From an uncultured Pirellulaceae bacterium (GTDB lineage: Bacteria > Planctomycetota > Planctomycetia > Pirellulales > Pirellulaceae): a DNA stretch of 64,000 nucleotides. Positions 17,622-26,828 of this stretch are shown here, piece after piece. The position numbers and the translations under genes were made by a program. The notes beneath the pieces are model-generated. The model worked only from the letters and a program-made list of their open reading frames with translations, searched no databases and was not told where the DNA came from. The DNA lies in contig CALKCK010000025.1 in assembly GCA_938083195.1 (NCBI GenBank), forward strand, positions 124,001 through 188,000, read 5' to 3'. Every line of letters starts with the position of its first letter. The stretch's first letter is position 1.

Positions 17622-19001
17622 ATGTTGCCACGCGTCAATCGTGATTCCATGAATCTAATAATCACCTGCATCCTAGTCTTGCTCTGCCTTAATGTTGGCT
17701 GCTCACAGACCGACCAAGAAGAACCACTTCGGCTCTCTGACACTCCAGTCCCTCAAGCCCCAGAACAAACGCCTGCGGGTGCAAACACCGACGCGCCGGC
17801 GATCGCCAAAACTACCCCACCGGTGACACCGCCAAATACAGATTTGCAACCTTTAAAACCTGCCCCTCAAAATCCCACTTCTCAAGAAACAAAAAACTCT
17901 CAGGCGACTCCTCCCAGCACGTCTCATGCTCCAGATGAAACTGTCAAACTACTGTTTCAAAAAACATCAAAAGCAGGAACCGACTTTTTGCTAGAGAAAG
18001 GTCAAGCTCCCGATGGTTCTTTCAGTAAGCAACTCAGTCCCGCAGTCACTGCCCTCTGCACCAGTGCTTTACTAGAACATGGAGTACCTCAAGCCGATCC
18101 AAAAATTAAAAAAGCACTCGCCTTCCTCGAAACACAAATCCGACCCGATGGTGGAATTTATGGCGAGGGGAGCAACCTCCGAAATTACGAAACAAGCGTT
18201 TCTTTGATGTGCTTCAATCGTGTCAATGGAGACGGGAACTACGATGAGACAATCAAAAAAGCAATCGTATTCCTCAAAGGCCTGCAATGGGACGAAGCCG
18301 AGGGATACGATCTGAACAGTACGTTTTACGGTGGGCAAGGATACGGGACACACAAACGCCCCGACGCATCCAACACGTCCTATTTCCTCGATGCCCTTAA
18401 AGCCGTCGCGGAAGACCCACAGAGCGAGGCGTTTCAAAAAGCGGCTACCTTCATGTCTCGGTGTCAAAATTTATCAACGCCACACAATACGGCTGAGTGG
18501 GTCGGTAAAGCATCGATTGATGATGAAGGCGGCTTTATTTACACCGCCGTCGGCGAGGGAGAGTCAAAAGCGGGAGAAACGCCCGAAGGTGGATTGCGAA
18601 GCTACGCTTCCATGACTTACGCCGGTTTAAAAAGTCTCCTCTATTCCGGTGTCGCTCAAGACGACATCCGAGTTCAAGCCGCAAAAGATTGGATTGGAAG
18701 ACACTACGACCTAACCACCAATCCCGGCATGGGACAGCAGGGGCTTTTTTACTACTATCACATCTTTGCAAAAACACTCGCAGCAACCGGCGATCCATTC
18801 GTCTTAACCAAAGATCAAAAAAAGCAAGATTGGCGAGCGGACCTCACGCGTCGCCTGTCTGAACTGCAACGGAAGGACGGTTCATGGACCAATCCTGCAG
18901 ATCGCTGGTTTGAAGGAGATCCCAATCTCGTGACGGCCTATGCAATGCTGGCCCTCAAATATTGTGACCCCAATTCTCCCGCTAAAATCGAAAATGAGTG
19001 A
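17622..19001 (+). CDS. Lipoprotein with terpenoid-cyclase/squalene-oxidase type repeat domain
   Basis: 459 residues. An N-terminal hydrophobic segment ends at the lipobox LNVGC (Cys27), followed by a Pro/Thr/Gln-rich linker (about 30-110). The remainder has QAPDGSF and KALAFLETQIRPDGGIYG, LSELQRKDGSW and related segments typical of the alpha/alpha-toroid prenyltransferase and squalene-cyclase repeat. Such secreted proteins are common in planctomycetes; no catalytic aspartate motif of true terpene cyclases is evident, so the activity is unknown. GAGG lies about 10 nt before the ATG. The 3' end overlaps the start of cutC by 8 bp, implying translational coupling. Confidence 0.82.
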   Translation: MLPRVNRDSMNLIITCILVLLCLNVGCSQTDQEEPLRLSDTPVPQAPEQTPAGANTDAPAIAKTTPPVTPPNTDLQPLKPAPQNPTSQETKNSQATPPSTSHAPDETVKLLFQKTSKAGTDFLLEKGQAPDGSFSKQLSPAVTALCTSALLEHGVPQADPKIKKALAFLETQIRPDGGIYGEGSNLRNYETSVSLMCFNRVNGDGNYDETIKKAIVFLKGLQWDEAEGYDLNSTFYGGQGYGTHKRPDASNTSYFLDALKAVAEDPQSEAFQKAATFMSRCQNLSTPHNTAEWVGKASIDDEGGFIYTAVGEGESKAGETPEGGLRSYASMTYAGLKSLLYSGVAQDDIRVQAAKDWIGRHYDLTTNPGMGQQGLFYYYHIFAKTLAATGDPFVLTKDQKKQDWRADLTRRLSELQRKDGSWTNPADRWFEGDPNLVTAYAMLALKYCDPNSPAKIENE

Positions 19002-19704
19002 CAAGCCCCAATCTTCTCGAGGGTTTCAGGTCGAGGTCTGCTGCGGCTCCCTCGAAGCTGCCAAAATCGCTCAAATCGCCGGTGCGGATCGAATCGAACT
19101 CAATTCTGCGTTGGAACTTGATGGCCTTACCCCGTCTGCTGGGCTGCTTGCATTGGTCATGAATTCGATTCAAATTCCAATTATTGCGATGGCCCGCCCC
19201 CGAGCAGGGAACTTCAATTATTCTGATTTGGAATGGCAAACCCTCATCCACGACGCAAAATGGCTGCTCGCGCAAGGCGTCGCTGGACTCGCTTTCGGAT
19301 GCCTCGATGAAAATAATGACATCGCCTTGAATCGATGCACTGAAATGCGTTCACTCGCAATGGGCAAAAAACTAGTGTTTCATAAGGCTTTTGACGACGT
19401 TCGAGACCCCCAGCAAAGCCTAGAGCAATTGATTGAGGTCGGAATTGACCGCGTCATGACCAGTGGCCACCAACCGACCGCCCTGGAAGGACTGACTAAC
19501 ATCTCGTCAGCTTTCAGACAGGCCGAGGAGAGGATCGAAATCTTGCCCGCGGGCGGAATTAACGCCCAAAACGCTAAAAAAATCACCCAAACCTCAGGCT
19601 GCCGCCAGATCCATGGAAGCTTTTCATCGGGTAAATGTGCTAATTTACGACTTGAGATTGAACAAACCATCTCTGAGTTGACGAACCTATCATTTCACCA
19701 TTAA
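18994..19704 (+). CDS. cutC: Copper homeostasis protein CutC
   Basis: 236 residues of a TIM-barrel fold. The family motifs are present: EVCCGS near the N-terminus, ADRIELNSALELDGLTPS, KLVFHKAFDDVRDP and ILPAGGINAQNAKKI. The ATG at 18994 overlaps the upstream lipoprotein stop (ATGAGTGA), which fixes the start over the open frame from 18940. The family was named for copper tolerance in Escherichia coli; its biochemical activity remains unclear. The coupling with an alpha/alpha-toroid lipoprotein is unusual. Confidence 0.92.
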   Translation: MSDKPQSSRGFQVEVCCGSLEAAKIAQIAGADRIELNSALELDGLTPSAGLLALVMNSIQIPIIAMARPRAGNFNYSDLEWQTLIHDAKWLLAQGVAGLAFGCLDENNDIALNRCTEMRSLAMGKKLVFHKAFDDVRDPQQSLEQLIEVGIDRVMTSGHQPTALEGLTNISSAFRQAEERIEILPAGGINAQNAKKITQTSGCRQIHGSFSSGKCANLRLEIEQTISELTNLSFHH

Positions 19705-19771
19705 GCCTTGACAATCGGCGGGAAATGACGGAAACTCCTCGATTCACTAATTCGAGAAAGCGGCGAGAAAA

Positions 19772-20119
19772 ATGAAGATTCACAACGGCGATACAGTCAC
19801 AGTCATCAGTGGTAAAGACAAATCCGTGACAGGTAAAGTCATTTCAGTCGACCACAAGAACCAAATGTTGGTCGTGGAAGGCGTCAACTTGGCTTACAAA
19901 CACGTAAAGCCTAGTCAAAAGAACCCGCAAGGCGGACGTCTTCATAAGGAAACCCCGATTCGCGCGTGCAAGGTCATGGCAGTTTGCCCCAAGACGAACA
20001 AACCAACAAGAATCGGTTACCGGTACTTGGATGACGGCACGAAAGAGCGATTTGCTCGCGTCAGCGGCGCATCGCTTGGCGTGATCTCTCCCCCCAAGGC
20101 ATCCTACGCTAAGAAGTAG
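19772..20119 (+). CDS. rplX: 50S ribosomal protein L24
   Basis: 115 residues. The N-terminal KOW motif GDTVTVISGKDK and the sequence NLAYKHVKPSQKNPQGG are characteristic of bacterial L24, which initiates 50S assembly. It is a single gene between cutC and a TIM-barrel gene; no other ribosomal protein gene is in the window, whereas rplX usually sits in the spc operon between rplN and rplE. GGCGAG lies before the ATG, and a strong terminator follows, so it is probably an independent transcription unit. Confidence 0.96.
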   Translation: MKIHNGDTVTVISGKDKSVTGKVISVDHKNQMLVVEGVNLAYKHVKPSQKNPQGGRLHKETPIRACKVMAVCPKTNKPTRIGYRYLDDGTKERFARVSGASLGVISPPKASYAKK

Positions 20120-20149
20120 GCTTCGCACGGGTAAAATTGATTTTCAAAA

Positions 20150-20176
20150 AGCGTTCCTCTTCGGAACGCTTTTTTT
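20150..20176 (+). terminator. Rho-independent terminator of rplX
   Basis: AGCGTTCC-TCTTC-GGAACGCT, an 8-bp stem with a 5-nt loop, is followed by six or more T residues. Confidence 0.92.
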
Positions 20177-20265
20177 GCGCGCTGAATTATTTAATCGAGT
20201 AAAATCCAGCTTCCCTTCTTCACGCACGGTCGCCCATAAAACCCATGAACTATCAGGAAAATATC

Positions 20266-21213
20266 ATGCCGCTGAATCGCAGAAATTTTTTCCAATTGTC
20301 CGCTGCCTCCGCACTTAGCCTTACCTCCATCGATGCTGCCCGATTTGCAGGCGGCAACTTACTGCCGGAACAGACAGGTTCTCAACCAAGTCCCAACCTC
20401 GCTGCCAGATTTCGCCTTGGCCTCGCTGCCTACTCATTACGAAAACACTTCAAATTTTTTAAAGGAAGAATTCAGCCTACCAACGGACTACAAGAATTTG
20501 ACATGTTCTCGTTCCTTGATTATTGCGCAGAACAACAATGCGCTGCTGAATTGACCAGCTATTTCTTTCCTCCTGATGCCGATCGGGAATACTTCTTAAA
20601 AATCAAACGCCATGCATTTTTATCTGGAGTACCGATCGTTGGAACAGCCATTGGAAACAATTTCACCGTTGCCAATAAAACAGAGTTAGAAAAAGAGATC
20701 ACACTGGCAAACCAGTGGATTGATCGTGCTTCCATCATGGGAGCCAATCACATACGGTTCTTTGCAGGGACAAAAAAACAAATCGAAGCAAATCCCAATG
20801 CGCTCGCTTCGGCCATTACCTCTCTAAAACAATGTGCCCAACACGCTGCTAAATTGGGGATATTCATCGGAGTTGAGAATCACGGACAGTTAACAGCTGA
20901 CCAAGTCATGGAGATTGTAAAAGGCGTCGACAGCCCCTGGCTGGGAGTCAATCTCGATACAGGAAACTTTATCTCTTCCACCCCTTATCTCGACCTAAAA
21001 AAATGCGCACCCTCGTCCGTAAATGTCCAATACAAAATAAAGATGAAACAACCATCAGGCGAAAAAGCGGACGTCAATATGCAGAGAGTCAACCAATTGC
21101 TAACCGAGTCGAAGTACAAGGGACATATTGTCCTTGAATACGAAGAAGAAAATCCACTCGAAAACATTCCTCAAGTGTTAACCCAAATGCGATCTGTTTT
21201 TAACGGGATTTAG
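20266..21213 (+). CDS. Tat-exported sugar phosphate isomerase/epimerase-like TIM barrel
   Basis: 315 residues from the ATG at 20266, which has AGGAAAA upstream. The N-terminus carries a twin-arginine motif (NRRNFFQ, residues 4-10) with a hydrophobic segment, so export by the Tat route is likely. The remainder fits the xylose-isomerase-like TIM barrel family with HIRFFAG, GIFIGVENHGQLT, LGVNLDTGNF and the C-terminal HIVLEYEEE metal-binding strands. Planctomycetes use many such secreted isomerase-like proteins in carbohydrate metabolism; the substrate is not deducible. Confidence 0.87.
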   Translation: MPLNRRNFFQLSAASALSLTSIDAARFAGGNLLPEQTGSQPSPNLAARFRLGLAAYSLRKHFKFFKGRIQPTNGLQEFDMFSFLDYCAEQQCAAELTSYFFPPDADREYFLKIKRHAFLSGVPIVGTAIGNNFTVANKTELEKEITLANQWIDRASIMGANHIRFFAGTKKQIEANPNALASAITSLKQCAQHAAKLGIFIGVENHGQLTADQVMEIVKGVDSPWLGVNLDTGNFISSTPYLDLKKCAPSSVNVQYKIKMKQPSGEKADVNMQRVNQLLTESKYKGHIVLEYEEENPLENIPQVLTQMRSVFNGI

Positions 21214-21284
21214 TTTTCATCTGGCCCTGCGCACTAAGCCAAGAACAACGCACTCAATAGAACCGAGGCAGCAAAAGCTAGACG

Positions 21285-23981
21285 TTAGTTTTTTGCCTGT
21301 CGAACGGTCTCGGCAGGCAAGTCAATCGCCCTCACCGTAACCTCGTCCAGCATGGCTGTTCCAGTGCCAGTCAGGGCAAAAGTAACTTGGACACGGCCGT
21401 TCTCAGATGCCGCGCGATATAAGGTGAATTCTTGCCAACCGGCGGTAATCGGAATCCGCTCCATCATCTCCGAACCTCCCAGAGAATCGGTAATGGTCAA
21501 ACCGTCGTGGGTTCCACGGATGACTTTGGGAATATTGACCCACCCGTGAATTCGCACTAACTGACCCGCCTTAACCAACGTCTCCGGGGACGTGATCCAC
21601 AGCGGCGTAGACTCGATCACACCTTGATTGGGCTGTTTTTCAAACACCGACATCTTCAATCCGTAACGGCCATCAACCGCCGCATTCGCCGCCAATTCAA
21701 CGCGAGTACTGACGAGTTCACTCTCTTCTCGATGGTTTTCCCAACCATTGGCAAGCATGTGCTTTAAGTCTTCAAAATCTCCACCGGCCAATCCATTAGG
21801 CTTCCAATTCCCTTGGTTTAATCGTTCGGTTAGTTCCCAATGGAGAGGGATCAAACTCGAATGGACGGTGAAAGGAGTTGAAGTTTTTGATTGAAACTTG
21901 CCCAATGGCTCAATGATCATGTCGCGACGAACAAACGCAAGTCGTTCGTCCGCTCGATCAAGATACGGGACTGCCATTACCGCGTTGTTACTCTCAATAA
22001 ACCGCTGAGCATTCTGAAACGAGTTCACAGCCTCATTGAGAGCAGTGCTGCCGGCAGACGAACTGCGGCCCATTCGTCCCATTTGTTTGTCAATCAATTG
22101 CATAATCGCCAGCCATTGACGGGTTAAATCTACATGCATTTGAAGGATCGATTGCTTTCCAACTCGCTCGTAACTGCTAGTCAGTTTTTTGAGCACTAGC
22201 GGATCTTGCGTCAGAACTATCGCCATCATCGCTGGACAGTTATTAATTCGAATGACGGCTCCCGAGATATCTCGTGTTTTGGACAACGGCTGCAGTCCAG
22301 TATCTCCAATCAAATAGGCCAATTCGGTCGCATTTGCAGTAGAGTCTTTAATCGCCATCGGCTGGACAGGCAAATCACCAGCCAGATATTGTTCATGGTG
22401 AGTCGGACGCTCAATCAGCAACAGTCGCGAACGATTTGTTTTGATGACCGCAATCTCGAGTTCGTCATTTGCCTCGGCCAGCGATCCCATCAAAGCCCCT
22501 CCGACCGCCCATGGTTCAATTTGATCAACATGGGCCAATGCCCACTGAATGGTTTGAGACCTTAAACGAGTGACAGGACTAGGATCGTCCAGACGTGAAC
22601 GAGAACCAAAACGCAGACCACGAGCCCCCGCCGAAATAGCTTCATAAACCAAAAACTTAACTTGCTGTGGTTCAATGGGTACCGGAGGAGTTTTTCTTGC
22701 CAAGGTTGCGATTTGCGTAAGCAGTGCCTCCGGTAGCTCAGTTTGAATATTCGCCCAGACGGGCTTGGTTTCGCCAACCAATAGACGCCGGGCAGCAATC
22801 CAATCTCCATACTGACTTGCAATGAAACTAGTGCCAATCGGACTCAATCCCAACGAAACCACATCAACAGCTTGTGATAACCGAGACCAATCTGAGTCAA
22901 CTTCGGCCATAATAGGCCGCCCGTCACGGCGATCGGATGAGCGAATTTCCCGCACCTTGCGCCGAAGGCTCGAAAGATCAGCAGCCGCTAAATTTTCACC
23001 AACTTGCCAAACCAATACTCGATCAAATTTCAAGCCGATCGCCTGTACACCTACCGACGAAGGGGGAGGGCAGATCAACCACAGATCAAGCGATTGGGCG
23101 AGCTGGAGCTGAGCTTCGGTTGCGGTCGACTTTAGCTCGATCGTATTGAATCCAAGTGCTTTTAAAAAGTCAAACGACTCTCCGTTGTGTTGGATAATCT
23201 TGGGAAAGAAAGGTTTCTTTTTGACTAGTAACACCGTGCCTTCTCGCGTCACGAGCGACTTATGTTTTTCGTCGGTCACTTCAAAATTCGCCGGTTGTAA
23301 ATTAGCATCCTGCACCACCGTCGAATCACTCGCAGCAACTCCCGCAGCAATCGTGTCCGCTGCCACAATTCCATTAAGCTTGAGATCGTCAATCTGCACC
23401 ACAGTTCTACCGGGACCCGAATAAAGATTGAGCACTAATTTATCAACATAGGCATCTCGCTGATCCACACTCGACCCGTATTTACGTCGCAAAAGCCAAA
23501 CACGCTCCGTTAATTGATGCTGTAGATCAAAGGACTTTTTTTCAAACGAAAGTGTTTCCCAACGCCCTCTGCCCTCATACCTTGGACCCACCAGCATGGT
23601 CGTCAATGGTCCTTCCCCCGACGGAGAAGGGGAGTGAGGAAGGACGACTCGCGCCATCAACTGAACTCCGGGGCGTGTCGCCTTAATACGCACCGATGGG
23701 TTGAGTTCGGAAATTACGAACGCAGGAGAAACCTTGTGCGATAAGTAGATCTTGGTTCCCGGACCGTTTGTAAAATGAATGTTTTCACAGCCGTTTTTGG
23801 AATCAGGATCACGGAACCGTTTTTGAGTCCAACTTGCTTGAGTAATCGAACAGTCTGTCTCGTGTCGCTGCCAAGATGTTGGTCCCGACTCAAATTCCTC
23901 ATGGAATTGCCCCCAGGCAGCTCCCACAGGAATCAATCCCGCGAAAACGAATATAATCAAATTAGTAATTCGAAAATTCAT
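21285..23981 (-). CDS. Large secreted protein of unknown function with TIM-barrel-like core and C-terminal carbohydrate-binding-like domain
   Basis: 898 residues with a signal peptide (about 1-24, ending AAWGQ). Residues about 25-205 look like a beta-rich binding domain with a substrate-like ending (VVQIDDLKLNG). A middle region (about 245-520) has the order KPFFPKIIQHNGESFDFLKALGFNTIELK and later VKFLVYEAISAGARGLRFGSRSRL, suggestive of a glycoside-hydrolase-like TIM barrel. The C-terminal about 180 residues (TAMLDEVTVRAIDL) resemble a carbohydrate-binding jelly roll. I do not recognise a named family and see no certain catalytic pair. The signal places it in the periplasm-like space or outside. 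Confidence 0.7.
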   Translation of the reverse strand: MNFRITNLIIFVFAGLIPVGAAWGQFHEEFESGPTSWQRHETDCSITQASWTQKRFRDPDSKNGCENIHFTNGPGTKIYLSHKVSPAFVISELNPSVRIKATRPGVQLMARVVLPHSPSPSGEGPLTTMLVGPRYEGRGRWETLSFEKKSFDLQHQLTERVWLLRRKYGSSVDQRDAYVDKLVLNLYSGPGRTVVQIDDLKLNGIVAADTIAAGVAASDSTVVQDANLQPANFEVTDEKHKSLVTREGTVLLVKKKPFFPKIIQHNGESFDFLKALGFNTIELKSTATEAQLQLAQSLDLWLICPPPSSVGVQAIGLKFDRVLVWQVGENLAAADLSSLRRKVREIRSSDRRDGRPIMAEVDSDWSRLSQAVDVVSLGLSPIGTSFIASQYGDWIAARRLLVGETKPVWANIQTELPEALLTQIATLARKTPPVPIEPQQVKFLVYEAISAGARGLRFGSRSRLDDPSPVTRLRSQTIQWALAHVDQIEPWAVGGALMGSLAEANDELEIAVIKTNRSRLLLIERPTHHEQYLAGDLPVQPMAIKDSTANATELAYLIGDTGLQPLSKTRDISGAVIRINNCPAMMAIVLTQDPLVLKKLTSSYERVGKQSILQMHVDLTRQWLAIMQLIDKQMGRMGRSSSAGSTALNEAVNSFQNAQRFIESNNAVMAVPYLDRADERLAFVRRDMIIEPLGKFQSKTSTPFTVHSSLIPLHWELTERLNQGNWKPNGLAGGDFEDLKHMLANGWENHREESELVSTRVELAANAAVDGRYGLKMSVFEKQPNQGVIESTPLWITSPETLVKAGQLVRIHGWVNIPKVIRGTHDGLTITDSLGGSEMMERIPITAGWQEFTLYRAASENGRVQVTFALTGTGTAMLDEVTVRAIDLPAETVRQAKN

Positions 23982-24320
23982 GCTCAGTGTCGCGAAAAAA
24001 CAACATGCCTGGATTGGCGATTCACAAAACCAACGATCGAGAGAATCGCCTGTTGCAATTTTCCAACGCTGGTATTTTGCTGGAAAACGAGAAGTTCCGA
24101 GACTTTTAGCAAGATTTTAGCCTAATCGCTACGTCAAAGATGTTGCATTTGCACCTCACGGCTCCTCGATGCGATTGCAGCTATTTATTTTTCTTACACA
24201 CGCTAGCACGGTTTTTTTCGGGTTTTGCGTATCAATACCCAAAAACCGTCTCTCTTTGGCATCGGGTTCGCAATAAGTCGCCTTCAACAGAAACAAACTC
24301 ATGCACAAGGCGTTACTAAG
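23982..24320. other. Divergent intergenic region
   Basis: Lies between the start of the large secreted protein (minus) and the 91-residue protein (plus). It must carry both promoters; no motif is certain. A minus-strand frame at 24156-24398 is not protein-like. Confidence 0.4.
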
Positions 24321-24596
24321 ATGAATATTAAAACCGATCGCAACACAAACTCTGACCAACTTCCCATGGACCTCAATGATTTGCTCTCGGCAGTTCAAAC
24401 ACTACCAGAGCAATACCGCCAAGAACTAGAACGCCCCCTCAACCGAGTGGTTGATTATACGCGTCGGCGGCGAAGAATCCTGAACCTAATCCAAGAGGCC
24501 CTGAGCCAGCTCCGCATGGACATGAAATACCTCATGTTTGATTTGGAAGCCACACGCCGCGAACGTGATTCGTACAAAAACGCTTTGGAAGACTAA
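24321..24596 (+). CDS. Small helical protein, probably conserved in planctomycetes
   Basis: 91 residues from the ATG at 24321. It is predicted to be all helix, with a very basic run (YTRRRRRILNLIQEALSQL) followed by MDMKYLMFDLEATRRERD. I recall similar short proteins from planctomycetes, but the function is not known to me. No membrane segment. The basic run could bind nucleic acid or acidic proteins. It is followed by a 397-bp spacer and a protein kinase gene on the same strand. Confidence 0.75.
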   Translation: MNIKTDRNTNSDQLPMDLNDLLSAVQTLPEQYRQELERPLNRVVDYTRRRRRILNLIQEALSQLRMDMKYLMFDLEATRRERDSYKNALED

Positions 24597-24992
24597 GATT
24601 TTCAAACGAATCGGTCATCAAAAGCACCGAAGGATGGCCCTTAGCGACATCGTATTTCGGGCACTGAAATTTTTTCGGTAACAGCTAAGCAGTTACCAAC
24701 CGCTAGTTGCCAATAATTCAGGTTGAATGAAATATAGCGGCCAAATACTTGGAAAATCGGGATTTGAGTTGAATGAAACAGAGGCAGAGGGGGAACAATG
24801 CAAAAAAACATCCTTTGTCGCAGGTCAAACCGTTAAATAGTCGGTAAAAGTTGTCCCAAGCCATTCATTCCAATAATATTGTGCAATACTCTTAGTACAT
24901 AACTCTACCAATCTCAACTTTCCCTTCAGCAACGGATCCACCACTTTACCTCTACCGTGGAGATTCCAGCTGAGCCAGAGTTCTAATTCAGC
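24597..24992. other. Intergenic region upstream of kinase gene
   Basis: No gene. A 10-bp direct repeat TTGAATGAAA occurs twice, at about 24724 and 24769. Nothing else is recognised. Confidence 0.4.
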
Positions 24993-26579
24993 ATGAACGA
25001 TTTAACGGCCGAACAATTTGCTCAACGCATCCACGATTGTGGTTTAATGAGTACAAAAGATCTTGAGGTTACCCTCAGTGAGGCCGGCGGAAGAGGCCGT
25101 GCTAGTTTCAATGACTTCATCATGAAACTGCTCGAAAAAGAGCAAATGACCAACTGGCAGATTTCCAGAATCGCGGACGGTCAGAGACGCGGCTACTTTT
25201 ATGGGCAATGGCAAGTCCTTTACTTAATCGGAGCTGGAACGTTTGCGAGAGTCTATCGCGCGTTGCATCGTAAAACCGGTGATATCAAAGCGATCAAAGT
25301 ACTCCGCCAGAGATACAGCACAGATAACGATACCCGCGAACAGTTTATGCGGGAAGCAAAAATGGTGATGCGATTGCGACACCCTAACATCGTCCCCATT
25401 AGCGAAGTTGGTGAAGACCGTGGTCGCATCTACATGGTCATGGATTTTGTCGAAGGTCAAAATCTTCGCGAGTACGTCAAGGCGCACAAGCAAATTCCAA
25501 ACCTCACCTCATTACGAATTTGCAGAGACATTGCCGGAGGTCTCGCCTATGCCGCAGCGCAAGGCATCTACCACAGAGACATGAAGCTATCTAATGTTCT
25601 TCTCTCCGCAAAAGGGCAAGCGAAACTCGTTGACTTTGGACTTGCAACGGTAAGTAGTGACCGTGAAGACGATGGCAAAGGGGGGCCCCGCAGTATCGAC
25701 TACGCAGGACTCGAGCGATGCACAGCGGTTCTCCGCGACGATCCCAAAAGTGATATTTTCTTCTTGGGTTGCATGCTCTACCACATGGTCACTGGCGTGC
25801 CTCCTTTGTACGAAACGCGTGAACGAATGAAGCGTCTTTCACCAAGACGTTTTCAGGAAGTTGCTCCGGTCACTTTACACGAACCAAATTTACCCCACCG
25901 GATCGTCATTCTCATTAATCGCATGATGGATCTCGATCCAAAAAAACGCGTACAATCAGCCGCGCTCGCGCAGGGTGAAATCGAAGCCGTTCTCGCCGCA
26001 ATTGAGTCGGGGGATTTGAAACGGTATGACGAAGACCTATCTGAAAAAGAAGCTCAAGCCTACTCTTCCTTGATGACCAAGAACGAAGAGGGACGCGGTA
26101 AAACAGTTTTACTCATCGAATCAAATATCAAAGTACAAGACAACCTAAGGGACCGCCTGAAAGACTTAGGTTACAGGGTTCTAATCACAGGCAACCCCGA
26201 GCGTGGACTGGAACGCTTTAATGACCTCGATCCCCTAGAAGATTCTCCCGTCGACTGCGTAATCTTCAGCAGTGCAGGACTCGGCAAAGAAGCAATCAGC
26301 TGGTTTGAGAAGTTTCTTAGTGGAAGTTACACCGCTGAGGTTCCCGCAATCCTAGTTGTCACTGGAAACCTCGGAAAGCTTGTACGACAAGAGTGGTTTA
26401 ATGACAAGCGGGCGATGCTCAATCTTCCCGTTAAATTTAAACACATCCAAAGAACGCTCAGAGAATTACTGAACATTGACATGGAAGCCCTATCCGCAAA
26501 AATCTCTGAAACTTACGGCGCAGAACCGGGCACTCCAGTTAATGACGACGTCCAGGATACCGACGTCGAATTAGGTTAG
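24993..26579 (+). CDS. Ser/Thr protein kinase with C-terminal pseudo-receiver domain
   Basis: 528 residues. A short N-terminal domain (1-70) precedes a complete Hanks-type kinase: GAGTFARVY (80-88), Lys102, Glu121, HRDMKLSN (194-201), DFG (214-216). A second domain at about 370-495 has the size and end strand of a response-regulator receiver (LLIESN, ILVVTGN, LPVKFKH with Lys481), but the acidic pair is reduced to Glu375 and the position expected for the phospho-acceptor Asp is Ser426 in VIFSS. It therefore cannot be phosphorylated in the usual way and may act by binding a partner. No membrane segment. No two-component gene is nearby. Confidence 0.85.
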   Translation: MNDLTAEQFAQRIHDCGLMSTKDLEVTLSEAGGRGRASFNDFIMKLLEKEQMTNWQISRIADGQRRGYFYGQWQVLYLIGAGTFARVYRALHRKTGDIKAIKVLRQRYSTDNDTREQFMREAKMVMRLRHPNIVPISEVGEDRGRIYMVMDFVEGQNLREYVKAHKQIPNLTSLRICRDIAGGLAYAAAQGIYHRDMKLSNVLLSAKGQAKLVDFGLATVSSDREDDGKGGPRSIDYAGLERCTAVLRDDPKSDIFFLGCMLYHMVTGVPPLYETRERMKRLSPRRFQEVAPVTLHEPNLPHRIVILINRMMDLDPKKRVQSAALAQGEIEAVLAAIESGDLKRYDEDLSEKEAQAYSSLMTKNEEGRGKTVLLIESNIKVQDNLRDRLKDLGYRVLITGNPERGLERFNDLDPLEDSPVDCVIFSSAGLGKEAISWFEKFLSGSYTAEVPAILVVTGNLGKLVRQEWFNDKRAMLNLPVKFKHIQRTLRELLNIDMEALSAKISETYGAEPGTPVNDDVQDTDVELG

Positions 26580-26596
26580 GCATTCACGAATTGACG

Positions 26597-26623
26597 TTCG
26601 CTGGTCGATTTTTTTTCAGCGAA
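26597..26623. repeat. Stem-loop downstream of the kinase gene
   Basis: TTCGCTG and CAGCGAA form a 7-bp stem around a loop containing a run of T residues. The T run is inside the loop rather than after the stem, so it is not a standard terminator. It lies in the 250-bp spacer before the sigma factor gene. Confidence 0.4.
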
Positions 26624-26828
26624 TCTAATCACTCCCACCAATGCCCGTGGCCTCACAATTACGCCCATAAGAGTTGATTCAACTTCAAACCACAGCTATA
26701 ACCGAATCAGGATTCAAAGTTCTCAAGAACTAAAATCCGACCTCATTGGTCAACACTCCTTCGCTTCGGCTTACTGCTTTTCAAAAAATCACCAAGCTGG
26801 CTTGGTCGGATAACAAAAGGATACATTC

